Shown here: in pieces, positions 8,417-17,125 of the stretch
How positions within the stretch are numbered: position 1 is the stretch's first letter
Layout of the letters: every line of letters begins with the position of its first letter
Source of the DNA: Paenibacillus herberti
Lineage (GTDB): Bacteria > Bacillota > Bacilli > Paenibacillales > Paenibacillaceae
DNA: 64,000 nt
NCBI RefSeq assembly: GCF_002233675.1
Contig: NZ_NMUQ01000003.1
Location: 600,767 to 664,766 of the forward strand
Direction of reading: 5' to 3'
Notes under the pieces: generated by a model
The model's input: only the letters and a program-made list of their open reading frames with translations
Told to the model about the DNA's origin: nothing
The model's database searches: none
Position numbers and translations under genes: made by a program

Positions 8417-9595
8417 ATGAATATTTTAACAACTGGTATGGGATGGATCGATCATACTCCTGGGGGGCTTAATCGATATTTTGCTGATTATACCCTGGCT
8501 ATGCAGCAGCAAGGACATAATATTCGGGCTTTAGTTACAGCAGGAGGAGAAAAAATTTCCGCTCCTCCTTATATGGAAGAGGTCCTAACACAGTCCGACA
8601 AGACGGGGACTTGGGATAGAGTGAGAGCTTTTCGAACAGCTGCGGCACAGACAAAAAAGCAGTGGAGACCTGATGTTTATAATCCCCACTTCGCCTTGTA
8701 CGCTTCATTAATTGGCAGGGGGCAGCTTCCAGCAAACATACCGATTGTGACTCACTTTCACGGTCCATGGGCTAAAGAGTCGATGATTGAAGATAAAAGC
8801 AGTTTTTCCGCACAACAAATCAATTATCAAATAAAAAAAAAGGTGGAGTCGCTCGCCTATAACCGCTCTAATCGATTTATCGTACTGAGTGAATACTTCT
8901 CGTCGTTGCTCCAGCAGGACTATGGGATTCCCGGCAATATTGTACATATCGTTCCAGGTGCTGTAGACACAGAAAGATTCAAGCCTTCTTCTAATCGTCA
9001 ACAACTACGTAAGGAACTCGGATTCCATGAAAATGACCGGGTTCTTTTTTGTGTCCGGAGATTAGTTCGGCGTATGGGGATCGACCGCTTGATCCATGCG
9101 ATGTCCGAGATAAGCGCTCAGGTGCCGGAAGCAATTCTCATTATTGCCGGGGATGGCACAATGCGCGATGAGCTTAAAGCGTTGAGCGCTAAGCTCGAAC
9201 TCACAGACAAAATCAGGTTTGTAGGTCGTGTTAGCAATGAAGAGCTTGTTCAATGGTATCAGGCGGCAGACGTTTCCGTTGTACCTACCGTGACACTAGA
9301 GGGCTTTGGTCTTGTAACGGTAGAAGCTCTTGCTTGCGGGACCCCGGTTGTTGGAACGCCTAACGGAGGAACAAAAGAGATTCTGCAACAATTTGATTCC
9401 AACCTGCTCTTTGATGACGATACGCCAGAGGCCATGTCTTCTCGAATTATTTCTCTGTTAAAGAGCGAAAAGGGATTGCCAGAACGCGAGCGATGCCGTT
9501 CCCATGTTATGGAACGCTATACCTGGGAGAAGATTGCAAACGGAGTCAGCGATGTGTTCCATCTTGCGGCAGAAGATTCGCTGAGGAGGGCTTAA
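8417..9595 (+). CDS. Glycosyltransferase family 4 (GT-B)
   Basis: 392 residues starting MNILTTGMGWIDHTPGGLNR. The donor domain runs from about LFCVRRLVRRMGIDRL to the E-x7-E pair E295/E303 (LEGFGLVTVEALACG). AAAGGAG at 8401-8407 sets the ATG at 8417; the frame is open further upstream inside the acetyltransferase gene but without a site. It lies in the same operon as its neighbours, 2 bases before the next start. Confidence 0.85.
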   Translation: MNILTTGMGWIDHTPGGLNRYFADYTLAMQQQGHNIRALVTAGGEKISAPPYMEEVLTQSDKTGTWDRVRAFRTAAAQTKKQWRPDVYNPHFALYASLIGRGQLPANIPIVTHFHGPWAKESMIEDKSSFSAQQINYQIKKKVESLAYNRSNRFIVLSEYFSSLLQQDYGIPGNIVHIVPGAVDTERFKPSSNRQQLRKELGFHENDRVLFCVRRLVRRMGIDRLIHAMSEISAQVPEAILIIAGDGTMRDELKALSAKLELTDKIRFVGRVSNEELVQWYQAADVSVVPTVTLEGFGLVTVEALACGTPVVGTPNGGTKEILQQFDSNLLFDDDTPEAMSSRIISLLKSEKGLPERERCRSHVMERYTWEKIANGVSDVFHLAAEDSLRRA

Positions 9596-9597
9596 GG

Positions 9598-11895
9598 ATG
9601 AGAATTGGTTATTACAATCATACAAGCTCCATTAGTGGAGCGGAAATCAGCCTTCTGACAATGACAAGTCATCTGCATACAGCAGAGCCTGTCATTATCG
9701 GCCCGGAGGGAGAACTTGGTGTAAGGGCGCGAGAGTTCGGAATGGAGTATCTTGTGTTACCCGGTTACAGAGCTCGTTTGAGCAAAAATCCATTTTCCAT
9801 AGCTAGGCATATGATCGGAATGGTCGTGGAGGGTTGGCGACTCGCTGCCTGTGTGAAAAAGCAAAACCTAGATATTGTTCACGCCAACTCAATTCGAGCT
9901 GGCATCATGGCTTCAATGTTCAGTTGGCTTCATCGCCGTCCTGTAATCTGGCATATTCGCGATCAGCCGCCCAGAGGAATAGTTGGAGCCGTTATCCGAA
10001 AGTTTGCTGCTCGCAAAGCGGACAAATTGATTTGCATTTCCGAGCAGATTCGTGAGTCTTTGGGCAAGGCTCTAGAGTACAAATCGACCGTTATTTACAA
10101 TGGCGTCAAGGCTGATTTTGCCGATGATCAAGAGAAACAGCAGGCAAGACAAATGATTCGGGCTGAACTTGGAGCCGAGCAGGAAACGCTTGTCATAGCC
10201 ATTATCGGACAGATTGCCCCTTGGAAGCGGCAAGAGGATGCGATAGCGGCTCTTCATTTACTGCAGAAGCAAAATCATTTCGCGGAACTTTGGATCGTAG
10301 GAGAAGCCAAGTTCAGAGAGGAAAATAAGCAATACGAGCAGCATTTAAGGCGTCTGGTAAAGGAACTCGGTTTGACTGGAAAAGTACGGTTTACTGGTTT
10401 TCGAAATGATATGAAGGAGATCTGCTGTGCAGCGGATCTTCTTTTTTTATGTTCTGATAACGAGCCCTTCGGCAGGGTGCTCATTGAGTCAATGGCTCAG
10501 AAAGTCCCGGTTATCGCCACTCGCGCCGGTGGAGTCCCGGAAATTGTCGAAGATGAAAACTGTGGTTTACTTTACGAGGTTGGAGATATTGTCGCTCTTG
10601 CGGCATGTGCAAGCCGTCTGCTATCGGACGAAAGTCTGAGAAAGGAGTACGGGCAGAAAGCTTTCGAAAGAGTCAAGGCGAGGTTTGTCATTCAAAATAC
10701 CGTTATGCAAGTCGAGAATTTGTATGATCAATCTGGCCAGGACCGTCCGCTTCGGGTTGCTATTGTACATGATTATCTCAATCAGCGTGGAGGCGCTGAG
10801 AGGGTAGTGGGCGTACTGCATAAAATTTATCCTGAGGCTCCGATTTTCACGACTATCGCGGATCGCAATGAGCTTTTAGCTGAGCTTGCAGATGCTGATA
10901 TTCGAACCACATGGATGCAACGGATTCCAGGCATTCTTAGTAAGTTCAAGCTATTTTTCTGGGTATACCCAGCTGCCGTAAAAAGCATGGATCTTCGTAA
11001 ATATGACCTGATCATCAGTTCAAGCAGCGCTTATGCAAAGGGAATCCGGAAGCCAAAAGGAGCCGTCCATATCTGTTATTGCCACACTCCGATGCGGTTC
11101 GCCTGGAACTATGAAGAATATGTCGAGGGAATGATGATCCCTTCCTTTGTCAAGAGGCTGGCTAAAGTTTTTGTTCCATTCCTCAAAGGCTGGGATAAGC
11201 GAAATACAGCAGCGGTGGATGCACTCATTGCCAATTCCACTGTAGTAAGGGAACGGGTTAATACCTATTACGGCATGCATTCATCAGTGGTATACCCGCC
11301 TGTTGATCTGAGCCGATTCGGTCCGTATCAACCTGTTCAAGTAAAGGACTACTACCTGGTCGTTTCCAGGCTAGTCTCCTATAAGCGAATCGATCTAGCA
11401 GTTGCAGCTTGTACATTAACCAACCAAAACCTGATCGTTGTCGGCGGTGGCCCTGATCTGGATAGGCTTAAAAAGCTGGCTGGCCCGACGATAACTTTTG
11501 CGGGAAGGCTGAAGGACGATGAGGTGGAAGAGCTAATGCGAGGCTGCAAGGCGCTGCTGTTCCCGGGCATAGAGGATTTTGGGATTACTCCACTAGAAGC
11601 CAATGCCTGCGGTAGACCTGTCATTGCCTTTCAGGGAGGCGGGGCATTAGATACGATTATTGCCGGAAGGAATGGGCTCTTTTTTACAGAGCAGACTAAG
11701 GAGTCGCTGGCTCAAACGATGAGAGTTTTCGATCAATATGAATGGGATAGCACGGCCATTCACGCTCATGCTGAAGCGTTCGGAGAGGCAAGGTTTGAGC
11801 GAGAATTAAAAGAAATTGTTGTTCATGCAACAATGGAAAAGAATGCATCTTTGCCTCACTCTACTCTGGTTGGGAGGAACGTTGAACTTGATTAG
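9598..11895 (+). CDS. Tandem two-domain GT4 glycosyltransferase
   Basis: 765 residues, twice the family length. The first GT4 unit spans about 1-375 (start MRIGYYNHTSSISGAEISLL; E-x7-E at E289/E297, NEPFGRVLIESMAQ). The second spans about 383-755 (LRVAIVHDYLNQRGGAERVV; E-x7-E at E659/E667, IEDFGITPLEANACG) and resembles WbaZ-like mannosyltransferases. The two are joined in frame by a short linker near QSGQDRP, with no stop or frameshift seen. Such a fusion could add two consecutive sugars. The start has GAGGAGGG at 9583-9590. Confidence 0.85.
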   Translation: MRIGYYNHTSSISGAEISLLTMTSHLHTAEPVIIGPEGELGVRAREFGMEYLVLPGYRARLSKNPFSIARHMIGMVVEGWRLAACVKKQNLDIVHANSIRAGIMASMFSWLHRRPVIWHIRDQPPRGIVGAVIRKFAARKADKLICISEQIRESLGKALEYKSTVIYNGVKADFADDQEKQQARQMIRAELGAEQETLVIAIIGQIAPWKRQEDAIAALHLLQKQNHFAELWIVGEAKFREENKQYEQHLRRLVKELGLTGKVRFTGFRNDMKEICCAADLLFLCSDNEPFGRVLIESMAQKVPVIATRAGGVPEIVEDENCGLLYEVGDIVALAACASRLLSDESLRKEYGQKAFERVKARFVIQNTVMQVENLYDQSGQDRPLRVAIVHDYLNQRGGAERVVGVLHKIYPEAPIFTTIADRNELLAELADADIRTTWMQRIPGILSKFKLFFWVYPAAVKSMDLRKYDLIISSSSAYAKGIRKPKGAVHICYCHTPMRFAWNYEEYVEGMMIPSFVKRLAKVFVPFLKGWDKRNTAAVDALIANSTVVRERVNTYYGMHSSVVYPPVDLSRFGPYQPVQVKDYYLVVSRLVSYKRIDLAVAACTLTNQNLIVVGGGPDLDRLKKLAGPTITFAGRLKDDEVEELMRGCKALLFPGIEDFGITPLEANACGRPVIAFQGGGALDTIIAGRNGLFFTEQTKESLAQTMRVFDQYEWDSTAIHAHAEAFGEARFERELKEIVVHATMEKNASLPHSTLVGRNVELD

Positions 11896-12967
11896 AGAAA
11901 TCAATTTTTTACGAGCGCTATCATGTCTATTTATTGTTATGATACATTGCGTAGAAAAAGCGAAAGTTAAATATGGTTTTTTTGACGATCTTGATGATTC
12001 GACTCAATTTTACGCTGATTTATTAATGTTGTTGCTCAAAGTGGGTACGGGTATCTTTGTATTTATTTCGGAATTTATTTTGGCTTATAAATATCCAGAT
12101 AAGCTTCCAGAAGGCTTTTATTTAAAAAGAGTAAAGTTTTTGTTAATTCCATTATTTGTTATGTCCGTGGTCTTTGCCTATGTTGATACTCGCATAGGGG
12201 GGACAGGTTGGTTTCAAATGCTGAAGGAATTTATACTGAATTTATTTTTAGGAGGATTTCATGGTTATTTTATTCTGATTATTTTCCAATTCTACATTTT
12301 GCATGGGTTTTGGATTCGGTATGTAAAAAGGTATAAGCCTCTTCATGTGCTTTTATTGATGCTTTTAATAAATATATCATATCTCAGTCTATTTAATTTC
12401 GTACAGCCCCCTATCCAATCAGAGCGTATGAATCATCTGTGGTATGTAGGCTCATCTATTCCTTTATTCGGATGGTTATTTTATTTTGCTCTAGCCTATT
12501 ATTGCGGATCAAATTATGAGTGGTTTATGAAGAAGCTGGCTGCGCTAAAATATTATATTCTCGGTATTTCAATCCTTGCTTTTTCATTATCGATGCTAAT
12601 TCAAAAATATGATATTATCACCGTTCAAAGCTCCAAACGCGTTGATATGATTTTTCTTACTAGCTGTTCCATTATGTTGATGTTTTTATGGGCAAGAAAA
12701 ATCAATTATTTTCCGAAATGGATGTCATTAGTTAGTAATTATTCCTTCGGAATATACTGGTTGCATCTATTTTTTATAGCCGTATTGTCAGAGTATATAA
12801 ACTTTAAATCTAATTATAGTTACTTACTGTATATCCCGCTGATGTTTATCGTTTCAATTCTTTTCTCGATCATATCGACCGAGCTTTTACAGAAAATTCC
12901 CTTCGGAGTTTACGTTGTTGGGAAGACCAGACAGGAATCTAAAACCGCCAAAGGAAGTTCTTTTTAA
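11882..12967 (+). CDS. Acyltransferase family 3 (integral membrane)
   Basis: 361 residues with about ten membrane segments. The N-terminus REINFLRALSCLFIVMIHCVEK matches the acyltransferase-3 family (OafA/WecH type), whose conserved arginine and histidine sit here in the FLRAL and MIHC motifs. These enzymes O-acetylate or succinylate polysaccharides from the membrane. The TTG at 11882 or 11888 is the start, after GGGAGGAA at 11871-11878. Its base composition is much more A+T-rich than the flanking genes, which suggests recent transfer. Confidence 0.78.
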   Translation: MNLIREINFLRALSCLFIVMIHCVEKAKVKYGFFDDLDDSTQFYADLLMLLLKVGTGIFVFISEFILAYKYPDKLPEGFYLKRVKFLLIPLFVMSVVFAYVDTRIGGTGWFQMLKEFILNLFLGGFHGYFILIIFQFYILHGFWIRYVKRYKPLHVLLLMLLINISYLSLFNFVQPPIQSERMNHLWYVGSSIPLFGWLFYFALAYYCGSNYEWFMKKLAALKYYILGISILAFSLSMLIQKYDIITVQSSKRVDMIFLTSCSIMLMFLWARKINYFPKWMSLVSNYSFGIYWLHLFFIAVLSEYINFKSNYSYLLYIPLMFIVSILFSIISTELLQKIPFGVYVVGKTRQESKTAKGSSF

Positions 12968-13079
12968 CAGAAATTGTTCATACTTTAAATTCGCCTGAAC
13001 TGCAGCTTGATTTTCGAACCTCCTATTACATCCAAGAGTGCAACAGGAAAAAGTCTTATTAAGACGAGGAGGCCATTCA

Positions 13080-15152
13080 ATGATTAGTATATTAAATTAT
13101 AATGCCGATCCTACTGGAAGCGCCGACAGTTCTGATGCTTTGGCTGCGGCTATAAGAGGTAATGCATCGGTATTAATCCCTGAAGGCATCTATCGGATCG
13201 GGAAGAACATGATTATTCCGGAATCAAACCTGATCGCTTTTGAACATGGGGCAAGATTAAAGCCTATCGCAGGAGTAGTTATTACGTTCAACGGAAGCAT
13301 AAGTGCGCACAAAACCGATTTTATATTTGATATCTCCGAGGGGGGAACTGTGCAAGGTGAGCCTAAAGAGGATGTGATTTATCCTCGATGGTTCGGCGCG
13401 AAGGTTGACAGCAAGACGGATGACACGGCGGCTTATCAGGCTGCTGGAATTATGTGCGGGAAATCAAGGCTGTTGTACATCGCTTCAGGCAGCTCGGTAA
13501 TTCGGCGTCCCTTGACTCGTTTCGGCAGGGGGGCTTTTGGTATAGGCACATTTATTGACGGCAATCAGATGGGCTCTCGTATTATTTTTGATCCAATCGA
13601 TAACAAGACCGACCTCCAGGCATGCTTTGACGTTTATTACGCAGGGGTCTTAGCTGTTTTTCGTGATTTTACGGTAGTTGGAACGGTACCCTACGCGAAG
13701 CGTTATTTGGAACGCTGGGTAAACAAAGAGCTGTTCGATCAACGAAAATATGAGATGTTTGCAGTTGGAAGCTGTGCTTTCCGTGTCTCGGGAGGAGCAA
13801 CCCCTACTTTTCATAATATATCGACACGCGCCATAAAATGTGGTTTGCTGCTCGATAACAATGTGGGGCATATAACATGGAAAGGATGTACCTGGTCGGG
13901 GCTGATTGGCGTTTACTGCCGCAAAAATAATTACGATTATTATGGTGAACGAGGCAGTATGACTGGTGAATTTTGCGGTTTATTAATCGGGCTACAGGGT
14001 TTCAGTGGTACGATATCCAATCTTCATACAGGCTTTTCTCCTTATGGAGTATATCAATGCATGGATGGGACTCCTTCTGCATACAGCAATGGTTTAAGCG
14101 GGCAGGCTATTTTTTGGCAATTTGAGCAATGTGGAGAAGCTGCTATAGATCTGCTGCCGAACTCGCAAACGAGAGCCTGGTATATGAATGGAATCGGATT
14201 TTCCTGGTCGGTTATAGATTATAGCGATCAACCGGGGCGATGGCAAAGCGCTTTGCCAGACTCCTTGAAGCGGCCGGAGGAGAAGCAAGCTTATGCCGCT
14301 CGATTTGGAATTATTGGAGATAACGTAGCATTCGATTCCTTTTCAGCTATATTAACCAAATCCCCCAATCCCGGAGGAGTTGCCAGTGCATATATCGATA
14401 CCGTCTCAGCGAGCACAAGCTTAGTGGGGCTGGGTACGTCTACGGTAATTAGGAGAAAAGTCACACCCCATTATATAAACCGCAATGTTCAGCAACTAAT
14501 TAAGGATCGCTCTTCCAGGTCACAGAATAAGGTTGCCCCATCGAATTTACTTCTTGATAGCTCAATAGCTTCGAACTATACGGCCCAAAACAATGCCGTG
14601 ATCAGCAAGGTATCCGATTCAACTTCTATTCCTGTCCCGGTATCCGATGAAATGAGGCAAGTATTGGGGATGCGCTTTTCCATTTTCAAGGTCGTTGGTG
14701 ACGGGATAAAGGAACCGATAGTTAAACTGAAGTTTGCAGGATCTCCCGCACAACTTGATTTGTCACGCTATGTGACATTATCAGGATTCTTTTTGACCGA
14801 TATCTCGCATAACGGTTTTTTGTACCGAGCTTCTGGCTCTCCAGGTATATTTTTATACAGCGATGCAATGAATCTTCCGGCACTTACGTGGACCCGGATC
14901 ACAGGGGTGGATGGAAAATTCTCGGATGGCAAATACAATGAGATCGGATTTAGCTTCAAGGCAGGATCAGTATCTTATTTTGCCGGTCTCATGGCCGCAT
15001 ACGATACGGTCGGAACTTACTCCCCAAGCTTCGCTGCCTATTGTGATACGGATTTTGAGATTGGAGGAAGTCTTATTATAAGGGACACGGTCACTGGAGC
15101 CCGAATTCGATTGTCCGTGACCAATGGAGCAATCATTCAAACGCCTCTTTAA
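13080..15152 (+). CDS. Right-handed beta-helix (pectate lyase-like) protein
   Basis: 690 residues beginning MISILNYNADPTGSADSSDALAAAI, the start typical of pectate-lyase-3/tailspike-like beta-helix proteins. It continues with ILIPEGIYRIG-like coils and a second head motif YPRWFGAKVDSKTDDTAAYQAA near 100-125. The C-terminal 200 residues look like a separate beta-rich, possibly carbohydrate-binding module. No signal peptide is visible, so export is unclear. As the last gene of the operon it may cleave or modify the polymer. GAGGAGG at 13066-13072 sets the ATG. Confidence 0.7.
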   Translation: MISILNYNADPTGSADSSDALAAAIRGNASVLIPEGIYRIGKNMIIPESNLIAFEHGARLKPIAGVVITFNGSISAHKTDFIFDISEGGTVQGEPKEDVIYPRWFGAKVDSKTDDTAAYQAAGIMCGKSRLLYIASGSSVIRRPLTRFGRGAFGIGTFIDGNQMGSRIIFDPIDNKTDLQACFDVYYAGVLAVFRDFTVVGTVPYAKRYLERWVNKELFDQRKYEMFAVGSCAFRVSGGATPTFHNISTRAIKCGLLLDNNVGHITWKGCTWSGLIGVYCRKNNYDYYGERGSMTGEFCGLLIGLQGFSGTISNLHTGFSPYGVYQCMDGTPSAYSNGLSGQAIFWQFEQCGEAAIDLLPNSQTRAWYMNGIGFSWSVIDYSDQPGRWQSALPDSLKRPEEKQAYAARFGIIGDNVAFDSFSAILTKSPNPGGVASAYIDTVSASTSLVGLGTSTVIRRKVTPHYINRNVQQLIKDRSSRSQNKVAPSNLLLDSSIASNYTAQNNAVISKVSDSTSIPVPVSDEMRQVLGMRFSIFKVVGDGIKEPIVKLKFAGSPAQLDLSRYVTLSGFFLTDISHNGFLYRASGSPGIFLYSDAMNLPALTWTRITGVDGKFSDGKYNEIGFSFKAGSVSYFAGLMAAYDTVGTYSPSFAAYCDTDFEIGGSLIIRDTVTGARIRLSVTNGAIIQTPL

Positions 15153-15170
15153 GAAGCTCTCAAAAAATGA

Positions 15171-15208
15171 AAAAAGCGGGTTTGCTAACTAGCAAAACTC
15201 GCTTTTTT
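15171..15208 (+). terminator. Intrinsic terminator of the exopolysaccharide operon
   Basis: AAAAAGCGGGTTTGCTA pairs with TAGCAAAACTCGCTTTTTT. A long stem and a T-run just after the beta-helix gene mark the operon end. Confidence 0.85.
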
Positions 15209-15247
15209 GCGTTGTGCATCAACTAAATCAAAGGAGACTTAAGCCTC

Positions 15248-16201
15248 ATGAGCATGAAACAGAAAAGAGTGCTTATCACCGTCCTGTCCATCCTTCTTGT
15301 GGTGGGATTAAGCATGGCCGGACTTGGCTGGTATGCCTATAACTCTATCAAGGCTACCGCCAATAAGGTCTATGAGCCGACGAAGCGCATAACCTATGTC
15401 AGCAAGGATACGGAAGTGACCTTACCCGAGGAAGAGGCGGTCGCCTCTGACAATCTACCTTTTACTGTCTTGCTGATGGGTGTGGATGAGCGAACGGGTG
15501 ATGTGGGACGCACCGATACGATCATGCTGCTCGCGGTTAATCCAGTCAAGAACGATGCTCTTTTGCTCAGCATTCCCAGGGATACACGTACCACCTTAAT
15601 CGGACGGGATGTGGAGGACAAAATCAACCACGCCTATGCCTTCGGAGGTGTGAATATGGCAGTACAGACGGTAGAGAGCCTCCTCGACTATCCGGTGGAC
15701 TATTATGTGAAGGTCAACATGGAGGGCTTTGCCAAGGTTGTTGATCTGCTGGGTGGCGTTGAGGTTAACAATCCGTTCGCCTTCACCATTGACGGTCAAA
15801 GCTACGAGAAGGGGCCGCTTAAGCTGACCGGGGAGCGGGCTCTACTCTATTCCAGGATGCGTTATGACGATCCACGCGGGGATTTGGGGCGGCAGAACCG
15901 TCAGCGCGACATTATCCAGCAGGTGATGAAAAATGCGCTGACCGTTAGCAGTCTTACCAAAGCCAACAGCATGCTGGAGGAGATCGGCAGCAATGTGAAG
16001 ACGGATATATCATTCGATACGATGAAGGATCTGCTCGTAAATTATCGCCCTAAAATCGAGAAAATCTCGCAGCAGGAGATCAAAGGCCGAGGAGCGCGGA
16101 TTGGCGGCATCTACTACTATATGGTCGATCAAGCGGAGCGTAATCGCGTTCATGACCTGATCAAGGAGCATCAGCAGCAGACGAAGCCGGTAAAGAAATA
16201 A
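15248..16201 (+). CDS. LytR-CpsA-Psr (LCP) family cell-wall polymer transferase
   Basis: 317 residues with one membrane anchor (about 7-29) and an outer LCP domain. LLMGVDERTGDVGRTDTIML, SIPRDTRTTLIG and NHAYAFGGVNMAVQTVESLL are family hallmarks, including the arginines that bind the pyrophosphate of the lipid carrier. LCP proteins attach teichoic acids or capsule to peptidoglycan from undecaprenyl-pyrophosphate donors. Its place directly after the polysaccharide operon suggests it anchors that polymer. AAGGAG at 15231-15236 precedes the ATG at 15248; an ATG at 15254 is also possible. Confidence 0.9.
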   Translation: MSMKQKRVLITVLSILLVVGLSMAGLGWYAYNSIKATANKVYEPTKRITYVSKDTEVTLPEEEAVASDNLPFTVLLMGVDERTGDVGRTDTIMLLAVNPVKNDALLLSIPRDTRTTLIGRDVEDKINHAYAFGGVNMAVQTVESLLDYPVDYYVKVNMEGFAKVVDLLGGVEVNNPFAFTIDGQSYEKGPLKLTGERALLYSRMRYDDPRGDLGRQNRQRDIIQQVMKNALTVSSLTKANSMLEEIGSNVKTDISFDTMKDLLVNYRPKIEKISQQEIKGRGARIGGIYYYMVDQAERNRVHDLIKEHQQQTKPVKK

Positions 16202-16232
16202 AACGATCTGCGAGAAAGGAAGAGCGGCGCTT

Positions 16233-16736
16233 ATGAACAATTATACGGTAAGCTACGGCGGCAGATTGTCCGGCCGGCGCAGAGCGCTACTATGGGGCTG
16301 CCTGCTCTCTTGGATACTGCTTATTTTTGTCCTTTCGAGTCAGTCTTATCAGACTCAGAGCATCAAGCCCGCTCTGCAACGCCAGCTTAATACGGAGACG
16401 GTCAAGCGTTTGTTGCCCCCGATGTCGTTCCATTTCAAGGGTCAATTGTATATGTCGTCGTTCAATCCTTACGATGTTTTGGGGTTTTTAGTGAACAAGT
16501 CGGCCCACCTATTGATTTATGCTGTGCTTGCGGGAATTGCCTGGTCGTTGCTGCGCATGTATAAGGTAAGCAATGGACTGGCTGCTTTCATTGCACTGTC
16601 GCTAACGGTGTTAATCGCCTGCCTGGACGAGTATAACCAGCAATTCTATCTATCGAGCACCGCCAGCCCCGAGAATGTCCTGATCGATCTGATCGGCGGC
16701 AGTCTTGGGGTTATTGTTCTATCTAGGGTTAAATGA
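16233..16736 (+). CDS. VanZ-family membrane protein
   Basis: 167 residues with about four membrane segments. The signature of the family is seen as KSAHLLIYAVLAG and LDEYNQQFYLSSTASPENVL followed by LIDLIGGSLG. VanZ-like proteins are small membrane proteins linked to the cell envelope and low-level teicoplanin resistance; their biochemical role is unknown. It lies 31 bases after the LCP gene, likely in one transcript. Confidence 0.8.
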   Translation: MNNYTVSYGGRLSGRRRALLWGCLLSWILLIFVLSSQSYQTQSIKPALQRQLNTETVKRLLPPMSFHFKGQLYMSSFNPYDVLGFLVNKSAHLLIYAVLAGIAWSLLRMYKVSNGLAAFIALSLTVLIACLDEYNQQFYLSSTASPENVLIDLIGGSLGVIVLSRVK

Positions 16737-16742
16737 ATCATC

Positions 16743-16771
16743 TTGACATGATACAAAATGTATCGTAAATT
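16743..16771 (+). promoter_or_regulatory. Sigma-A-like promoter with palindromic operator in the spacer
   Basis: TTGACA (16743-16748), a 17-base spacer and TAAATT (16766-16771). The palindrome GATACAAAATGTATC (16750-16764) fills the spacer almost exactly, a place where a bound repressor or a MerR-type activator would control RNA polymerase. Confidence 0.5.
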
Positions 16772-16955
16772 GGAAGAGGTTGGAGATTGGACTCTGTTTT
16801 TGTAGATGAAGCTTACAAGCTTACTAGCATAGATAAAGCGTGGTTTTTCAACAAAGTATTAAATAAAAAATAAAGTAATTTTCGAAAGAGGGGGAACTGT
16901 TCTAACAGTTCCCCCTCTCTTGACCCAGCATTGCGGCGAATTGTCACATTTTGAT

Positions 16956-16970
16956 AATACATATTGTATC
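16956..16970. promoter_or_regulatory. GATAC-N5-GTATC operator-like palindrome (site 2)
   Basis: AATACATATTGTATC, 156 bases before the exporter start. It shares the half-sites, spacing and trailing CGTAA with site 1. Confidence 0.45.
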
Positions 16971-17125
16971 GTAACTGGATGGAATTTAAAAATGTGCCCG
17001 CCATCTATAACCACTTTTTCTGCGTTATACAGAATGGTGAGGGCTAGCTGTTTGTCAGGCATAGCTGTATCGGTCGGTCGCCGGTGAAGCAGCGTATGCA
17101 GGAAGCAGTTGGAAGGAGCGGCAGC

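Larger units (their letters stand above)
16737..17125 (+). other. Intergenic region with two GATAC-N5-GTATC sites, a hairpin and a possible 28-codon frame
   Basis: This 389-base gap holds two palindromes of one type (16750-16764 and 16956-16970) and a TTGACA-17-TAAATT promoter around the first. A perfect 15-base stem, AGAGGGGGAACTGTT (16887-16901) with its complement at 16904-16918, has no strong T-run on the plus side. A 28-codon frame, TTG 16787 to stop 16873, begins MDSVFVDEAYKLTSIDK and is preceded by GGAAGAGG. I could not decide whether this frame is real. Confidence 0.5.
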
